From Desulfobacteraceae bacterium (lineage in GTDB: Bacteria; Desulfobacterota; Desulfobacteria; Desulfobacterales; Desulfosalsimonadaceae), in NCBI GenBank assembly GCA_027353395.1, contig DAIEHU010000071.1, positions 1 through 9,892 of the forward strand: DNA of 9,892 nucleotides, in the 5' to 3' direction. The position numbers were made by a program, and so were the translations under genes. How positions within the stretch are numbered: the first letter of the stretch is position 1; each line of letters starts with the position of its first letter. Shown piece by piece: positions 6,275-9,892 of the stretch. Below the pieces are notes generated by a model. That model did not search any database and was not told where the DNA came from. It saw only the letters and a program-made list of their open reading frames with translations.

Positions 6275-6300
6275 TATAACGTCATATCCTTTTATAACGA
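6275..6300. promoter_or_regulatory. Two ArsR-like half-sites between arsR and the first permease
   Basis: TATAACG occurs at 6275-6281 and TATAACGA at 6293-6300, 18 bases apart in the same orientation. The same word forms one arm of the main arsR operator (TATAACGAT at 6694-6702). Neither copy has a good inverted partner here, and the region is AT-rich, so these could be chance. If real, they would be weak secondary ArsR sites near the permease ribosome site. Confidence 0.3.
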
Positions 6301-6317
6301 TTTATCGAGACAAACAA

Positions 6318-6662
6318 TCACCGGCTACAAATGGTTTCCCGGCGGATACCCGGCATGGCCTCCACTATGCGCCGGATCTCCGGATCATCCTCAAGCCAAT
6401 GACGCAGGTTGCCGATCAAAGCAGCCGCATAGGGACTCTCACCGCCGCCTGCCACCATGTAATTGACCCATAGGCCGTCTTTTTTTGATGTTATCAACCC
6501 AGCATCTTCCAGAATCTGCAGGTGCCTGCTTGTTGTTGACTGGGCCACCCCAAGGGCCGTCTGGATCTCGCACACACACATGACGCGATTCTGAAGCATC
6601 TTCATGATCTTGACCCGGCTGGGATCAGACAAGGCTTTCATCACTTTTAAAAAAGGTTTCAT
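6318..6662 (-). CDS. arsR: ArsR/SmtB-family metalloregulator
   Basis: A 114-residue winged-helix repressor. The start has KALSDPSRVKIMKML (first helices). It is followed by NRVMCVCEIQTALGVAQSTTSRHLQIL, which combines the CxC inducer site (Cys 29 and 31) with the DNA-recognition helix, and then EDAGLITSKKDGLWVNY for the wing. In arsenic-sensing ArsR, Cys residues at the start of the DNA-binding helix-turn-helix bind As(III) and release DNA. A third Cys near the C-terminus (112) may complete the site. AAGGAG is 5 bases before the ATG. The promoter upstream carries an inverted repeat over its -10 box, fitting autorepression of the whole leftward operon. The family is certain; arsenic as inducer is well supported by the exporters downstream. 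Confidence 0.92.
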   Translation of the reverse strand: MKPFLKVMKALSDPSRVKIMKMLQNRVMCVCEIQTALGVAQSTTSRHLQILEDAGLITSKKDGLWVNYMVAGGGESPYAAALIGNLRHWLEDDPEIRRIVEAMPGIRRETICSR

Positions 6663-6683
6663 TGCTGCTCCTTGTATGTTTTT

Positions 6684-6703
6684 ATATCGTAATATAACGA
6701 TAT
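6684..6703. promoter_or_regulatory. ArsR operator (inverted repeat)
   Basis: ATATCGT (6684-6690) and ACGATAT (6697-6703) form perfect 7-base arms around the 6-base centre AATATA. This size and AT-rich palindromic form fit ArsR/SmtB operators. It lies 22 bases upstream of the arsR ATG and covers the -10 box, so repressor binding would block RNA polymerase. Confidence 0.75.
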
Positions 6704-6718
6704 GATAATCACTGTCAA
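6691..6718 (-). promoter_or_regulatory. Sigma-70-type promoter of the arsR-led operon
   Basis: On the minus strand TTGACA (6718-6713) is a perfect -35 box. TATATT (6696-6691) is a 5-of-6 match to the -10 consensus, with a 16-base spacer. Transcription would begin roughly at 6684, leaving a leader of about 20 bases before the arsR ATG. Confidence 0.7.
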
Positions 6719-6761
6719 CCGTTTTCTGACGTCCGTTTTTTAAGCCTATACGTAATAATCG

Positions 6762-7209
6762 CCGGATCTAAATTGTTTTGTCCTACAGGATATGAAGGTG
6801 GAGGCAAAGTCCGATCCTGATCTTGCCGGAATTTTCGCCGTATTGATTTCAGGCTTAAAAATCTCTCCCTTTGAACATTGCGGAAAGATTGACGGTGTGG
6901 TCGACGGTTATATTGCAAGACCCGTATCCAAACATTGAAAGAGCGGGTCAAAGCCATGGTTCACATCCTGATTAGCGAGCACGAACGGGATCGTCTTATT
7001 GTTGGACTCAAGAAACGTTTGAGAAAGTAAAATATTCGAGCGGAATTCTGCCCATTTACTCCCGTTGCAAAAAACGTGATGATAAGAAATTCTGGAATAA
7101 AATAGAAGGGTATAAAAGAATCATTCAAAATTACAGCATCTTTCCCGATAGTGCAAAAATATTATCCGGACTCAGATCTTTAAAACGATTGATAAGACTC
7201 AGGTATTAA
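6762..7209 (+). pseudogene. Decayed response-regulator/PAS-type signalling gene fragment
   Basis: Recognisable protein pieces occur in order but in all three plus frames. A receiver-domain half (frame of 6792) reads KSDPDLAGIFAVLISGLKIS and then DGYIARPVSKH up to a stop at 6936. A linker (frame of 6935) reads LKERVKAMVHILISEHERDR up to a stop at 7028. A tail (frame of 7021) reads EKVKYSSGILPIYSRCKKRD and then DKKFWNKIEGY up to the stop at 7207. The tail matches the 'GLLPIC-x-x-CKKIRDD-x-GYW-x-x-(I/L)E' ending found on many deltaproteobacterial PAS/receiver sensor proteins, but its first Cys is Tyr. Upstream, scraps such as PDL (6762) and GYE (6790) suggest yet more shifts. The phospho-acceptor half of the receiver is missing. 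At least two frameshifts make this non-functional. Its 5' end stops close to the arsR promoter. Confidence 0.72.
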
Positions 7210-7466
7210 CCTAAATTTGCTATTTCATTTCCAGCAAAGGGAGCCATTTACCTAATCGTCATCTCCATTTTTAAAATCTTAACCAATTGCGGAATAGTGG
7301 CTACTGTCCTCGCGATCTATAATGATAAAAAAGTTTGGATTGTCATTTACTTGCTATGGTTTTCATTATCCCGTGAGTGATCATAATCCTCTTCGCCAAA
7401 TACGCATTACCCCCGGACAAAATACTCGCCTTAAAACGCATCTGGCTGCTTCATGACAATCGATGC
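7210..7466. other. AT-rich intergenic stretch, no supported gene
   Basis: These 257 bases lie between the decayed signalling gene and the TraN-like gene. A plus-strand frame from 7210 to about 7378 is open and encodes hydrophobic residues (AIYLIVISIFKIL and IVIYLLWFSLSRE). It has no start codon or ribosome site and matches nothing I recognise. No convincing terminator hairpin was seen after the TraN-like stop. Confidence 0.5.
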
Positions 7467-9563
7467 CTATTCCCTGCTGCAAATAATATCCTTACCCGCA
7501 TCCTGAACAACCTGAAGCGTGCTGGTCGCCTGGTTAAAGTAATTGGTACATCCGCATTTCTGGACCAGAATTTCCCCCTTCCCTATCGGACAGACATTAT
7601 TGACGCATTTTTTAATGGTATATTCATAGTTGTTGATGGTGGTTCGATAATCGTCCGTGGTTCCCGAAATAGATGCCTGGGTATCCTGAACCGGAATTTT
7701 CACCCGGCAGGACGGTTCGCAATGCGGCACGTCTTCTCTTGGCGGCAGAGAGGTGGAATATTTTTTGGTTCTCCCTGTTTGGGGGTTTAAATCCTGATAG
7801 GCAAGCGTGCTGGTGTTAGCAGTTAAGGTTTTTTGAATGTTGGCTGATCGCCGCTGTGCCTTGGTAAAATCATACAACACGCCAGCCTCACAGGTATATG
7901 TGCGATGGATATTCCACCAGACATCGCTTCCCGATTCCAAAGTTCCTCGGATTGAGCCGGATTGATAGCTGATTCTGCTGCCATCTGCGCAAAACGTCCA
8001 TGTTGCACCGGTATTGGGAGATGCCTGGTTGTAACAACCGGCAAGTGGGATAAGGCCGGTGGCATGATAATTTTGAACGGTGTAAACGCATCCGCTGTCA
8101 TTCTGATCGCATATTTTCTCTTCTAACTTCTGACATCCGGTCACATCCATGCCCGCGCAATCGCCTGTTTTCGTGAGCTGAGGATCGTCTCTTACACCGA
8201 TAATGAGATTTCCCTGGGTGATTTGTTTCCAGGTGTCGGGATTGTTTACGACATACGCTTTTACACGCCAGAACTGATGCGTCAAATCATCATTTGATCC
8301 ATAACACCCCGGAGCATTGCCGTTATCCGTCTGCTGTATAAATTTGTACGAAAGAATATTGATGGCGTCCGGCGGAGAAAAGCATCCGGATTGCCCGGAA
8401 ACCGGGTCCGTATAAGGGATGCAGGCGGCACTTTCGGTGAGGGAATGCACGATATTTCCCAGCTTATTCGTATTGATGACTTTACACTGATTCCAGCCGG
8501 AGCCGTATGCCCATACATCCCTGCAATCTCCCGAAACAGCCGCCCAGAAACATTCTTTTGAGTCACCGTTGGCGTCATATCCAATATAAAAGCTCACGTC
8601 ATACCCGATGATTTCCATTTGAGGAGTAAGCTGGGCCTGCCGTTTAATGGAACATCGCTTGGTTTCATACTGGCTGCCGATATTGTTGTTTAACACGTTG
8701 AGCTGGGAATACAGGCTGTCCGGATCACGGGACTGTTTTAAAGCCTCCTGATCTCCCGGCAGATTTCCGCTGCCGTTATGAAAATATTGCTCAGGGTTTG
8801 AAATCCCGGATGCGGGGATGCCCGCAGTATTTCCCATTTGGTTGGATGCCTGGCCGTAATATTTGATTTCCGTTTCCAGGATATTGACATCGGTGATGGT
8901 AAAGGCTTTCTGCTGCTGGATGGCGCTGACCATGCCGCCGCCGATGTCCTTTAACACAACACTGATGTTATTCCAGACCAAGTTGGAGCCGCAGCTCGCA
9001 TTAATGCAATAACACCCGGCAAGCGACAACATGGAGGGGACTTCGGCCGCAGATAATTTTCCGCTTGTATCCGCCTTCCAGGTATAAAACCGCTTGCGGT
9101 TCCAGGTGCCCAAATCCGCAGAAACAAAACCGTTGGAACATATGCCCGACATCGGAGAAGACACTCTGTATGCGTAATCAGGCGTCCCGTCAAAATTCGA
9201 ATCCTGCTTGATCGAAAGATTTGTAATATCGCCGGTGCCGGACGGCTGAATTAAAACATCCAAAAACACATTTGACGACGGTGCAGAAATTTGACTGTCA
9301 AAGGTCTTTTGTTCGTCCATGGTGCGCATGGAAGTGCCCTTTGATGTCATGGGATTTGAGATTTTTTCCTTGATGCCATCAGTGCTGCCCAGCTTGGCAT
9401 CCATATCAGCGCCAAGGGATTTTCCGGTGTTGTATGCGTTTGCGTCCCAGGCAAAGGCTTTTCCATTAATGGCACAACAGGCCAATAAGAAGAAAATAAC
9501 GATCCGGACATCCGGTTTTTTAAAATTTTTACTGAATCTGTGAAGTATATTTGAGCGGGTCAC
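7467..9563 (-). CDS. traN: TraN-like conjugative transfer protein (mating-pair stabilisation)
   Basis: About 698 residues from the GTG at 9563, preferred because AAAGG lies 8 bases upstream; the frame also allows a TTG at 9581. A long basic N-terminus leads into a signal peptide (RIVIFFLLACCAINGKAFA, cleavage expected before WDANAY), so the protein is exported. The mature part has about 25 Cys residues in spaced pairs: AGCYC...ASCGS; GDCAGMDVTGCQKLEEKIC; CEAG; and HCEPSCR near the end. Cys-rich exported proteins of this size next to a TraF-type thioredoxin are typical TraN proteins of F-type conjugation systems, which sit in the outer membrane and stabilise mating pairs. The start overlaps the thioredoxin gene by 35 bases. 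The name rests on architecture and context, not on a motif unique to TraN. Confidence 0.65.
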   Translation of the reverse strand: MTRSNILHRFSKNFKKPDVRIVIFFLLACCAINGKAFAWDANAYNTGKSLGADMDAKLGSTDGIKEKISNPMTSKGTSMRTMDEQKTFDSQISAPSSNVFLDVLIQPSGTGDITNLSIKQDSNFDGTPDYAYRVSSPMSGICSNGFVSADLGTWNRKRFYTWKADTSGKLSAAEVPSMLSLAGCYCINASCGSNLVWNNISVVLKDIGGGMVSAIQQQKAFTITDVNILETEIKYYGQASNQMGNTAGIPASGISNPEQYFHNGSGNLPGDQEALKQSRDPDSLYSQLNVLNNNIGSQYETKRCSIKRQAQLTPQMEIIGYDVSFYIGYDANGDSKECFWAAVSGDCRDVWAYGSGWNQCKVINTNKLGNIVHSLTESAACIPYTDPVSGQSGCFSPPDAINILSYKFIQQTDNGNAPGCYGSNDDLTHQFWRVKAYVVNNPDTWKQITQGNLIIGVRDDPQLTKTGDCAGMDVTGCQKLEEKICDQNDSGCVYTVQNYHATGLIPLAGCYNQASPNTGATWTFCADGSRISYQSGSIRGTLESGSDVWWNIHRTYTCEAGVLYDFTKAQRRSANIQKTLTANTSTLAYQDLNPQTGRTKKYSTSLPPREDVPHCEPSCRVKIPVQDTQASISGTTDDYRTTINNYEYTIKKCVNNVCPIGKGEILVQKCGCTNYFNQATSTLQVVQDAGKDIICSRE

Positions 9564-9892
9564 TGCTTTTGCCTTTTTCAAAATCGTGCATAAACCATTG
9601 TTGAGGGGTGATTTCTCCCCTCATGTACCGTATAGACCGATACAATTTAAGGGCCAGGTCCGACATGGAAATCACGCCGATGGATATGGGCATGGACTTT
9701 CCGGAATTTTTATCCACCATGATCATGGAAGGCGCCATGCTCACGTCAAATTTAGCGGCCATGTCGGGATATTCGTCAATATCCATAGTTCTGACAGGCC
9801 AACCGTATTTATTGATGAAAAATTCCAGAATGGATTTTTGCGATTCACAAAATTCACATCCCTGCCGGGTAAACATGATCAGGGCAAACTGT
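9529..9892 (-). CDS. TraF/TrbB-like thioredoxin-fold conjugation protein, C-terminal part
   Basis: The gene enters from the right edge; 120 codons plus the stop are visible. The first in-frame ATG (9876) is internal, because the reading continues upstream as QFALIMFTRQGCEFC, a beta strand leading into the CxxC (CEFC). Further features are DIDEYPDMAAKFDV, then SMAPSMIMVDKNSG with the cis-proline loop, and ISMSDLALKLYRSIRYMRGE. This is the thioredoxin domain of TraF/TrbB-like proteins in F-type type IV secretion, which act in the periplasm on disulfide-rich Tra proteins such as the TraN-like product just downstream. The N-terminal half, including any signal peptide, is outside the window. TraF versus TrbB cannot be decided from this part. 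Confidence 0.72.
   Translation of the reverse strand, partial: QFALIMFTRQGCEFCESQKSILEFFINKYGWPVRTMDIDEYPDMAAKFDVSMAPSMIMVDKNSGKSMPISIGVISMSDLALKLYRSIRYMRGEITPQQWFMHDFEKGKSSDPLKYTSQIQ

Noticed and set aside
6715..6957. An 80-residue minus-strand open frame
   Set aside because: It is antisense to the decayed receiver fragment, would run into the arsR -35 region, has a basic low-information composition and matches no family.
7210..7378. A hydrophobic plus-strand frame that could be a small membrane protein
   Set aside because: It has no start codon, no ribosome site and no recognisable family, and lies in AT-rich sequence where hydrophobic frames arise by chance.
7440..7470. GCATC/GATGC inverted repeat just after the TraN-like stop as a terminator
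   Set aside because: The stem is only five bases with a loop of about 20 and no following U-tract.
1..9892. CRISPR arrays, tRNA or rRNA genes, insertion sequences
   Set aside because: No regularly spaced repeats, cloverleaf-like or rRNA-like sequence, or transposase was recognised on either strand.

Overview
The window appears to come from an anaerobic, probably sulfate-reducing bacterium of the Desulfobacterota. This is an inference from the gene families, the mixed Fe-S/thioredoxin content and a gene that only makes sense if UGA is read as selenocysteine. Nearly every gene lies on the minus strand, so genetic order runs from high to low coordinates.

Right end (about 7467-9892): the 3' part of a thioredoxin-fold, TraF/TrbB-like conjugation protein overlaps a secreted, cysteine-rich TraN-like protein. 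Both belong to F-type conjugative type IV secretion. They suggest that the rest of the window is cargo of an integrative conjugative element or plasmid.

Middle (about 6660-7466): no intact gene. The plus strand holds a decayed response-regulator/PAS-type gene split over three reading frames. Next to it is a clear ArsR promoter/operator: a TTGACA -35 box, with an inverted repeat covering the -10 box.

Left two thirds (1-6662): a densely packed run of fourteen genes in one direction, probably one arsenic/metalloid-responsive operon. In order of transcription: arsR; ArsP-like permease 1; thioredoxin fusion 1; a DUF2703-like Cys-rich protein; a small CxxC thioredoxin; a stand-alone CBM48 domain; a DGC-type putative zinc-binding protein; a YnfA-family membrane protein; a hidden BFD/CopZ-N-like [2Fe-2S] protein with in-frame UGA; a hidden 50-residue protein; an Fe-S domain protein; ArsP-like permease 2; thioredoxin fusion 2; and the first 38 residues of an ACR3-type arsenite exporter, cut by the window edge. 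Most gaps are 1-70 bases or small overlaps.

The most notable find is the gene at 2493-2711 (minus). Read conventionally it stops after 53 codons. Read through its UGA, it restores the ending known in BFD-type metallochaperone domains (NPxGxCCLxDV) with the UGA exactly at the first Cys of the CC pair. A short GC-rich hairpin with a GGU-containing loop follows at the spacing expected of a bacterial SECIS element. The second theme is modular: the permease plus thioredoxin-fusion pair occurs twice in the operon, around a core of small thiol, Fe-S and selenol proteins. A plausible reading is import/export and redox handling of (organo)arsenicals. ArsP-type permeases and ACR3 would do the export, and the thiol/selenol proteins would reduce or shuttle the metalloid. 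No classical ArsC, ArsA, ArsD or ArsM is visible.
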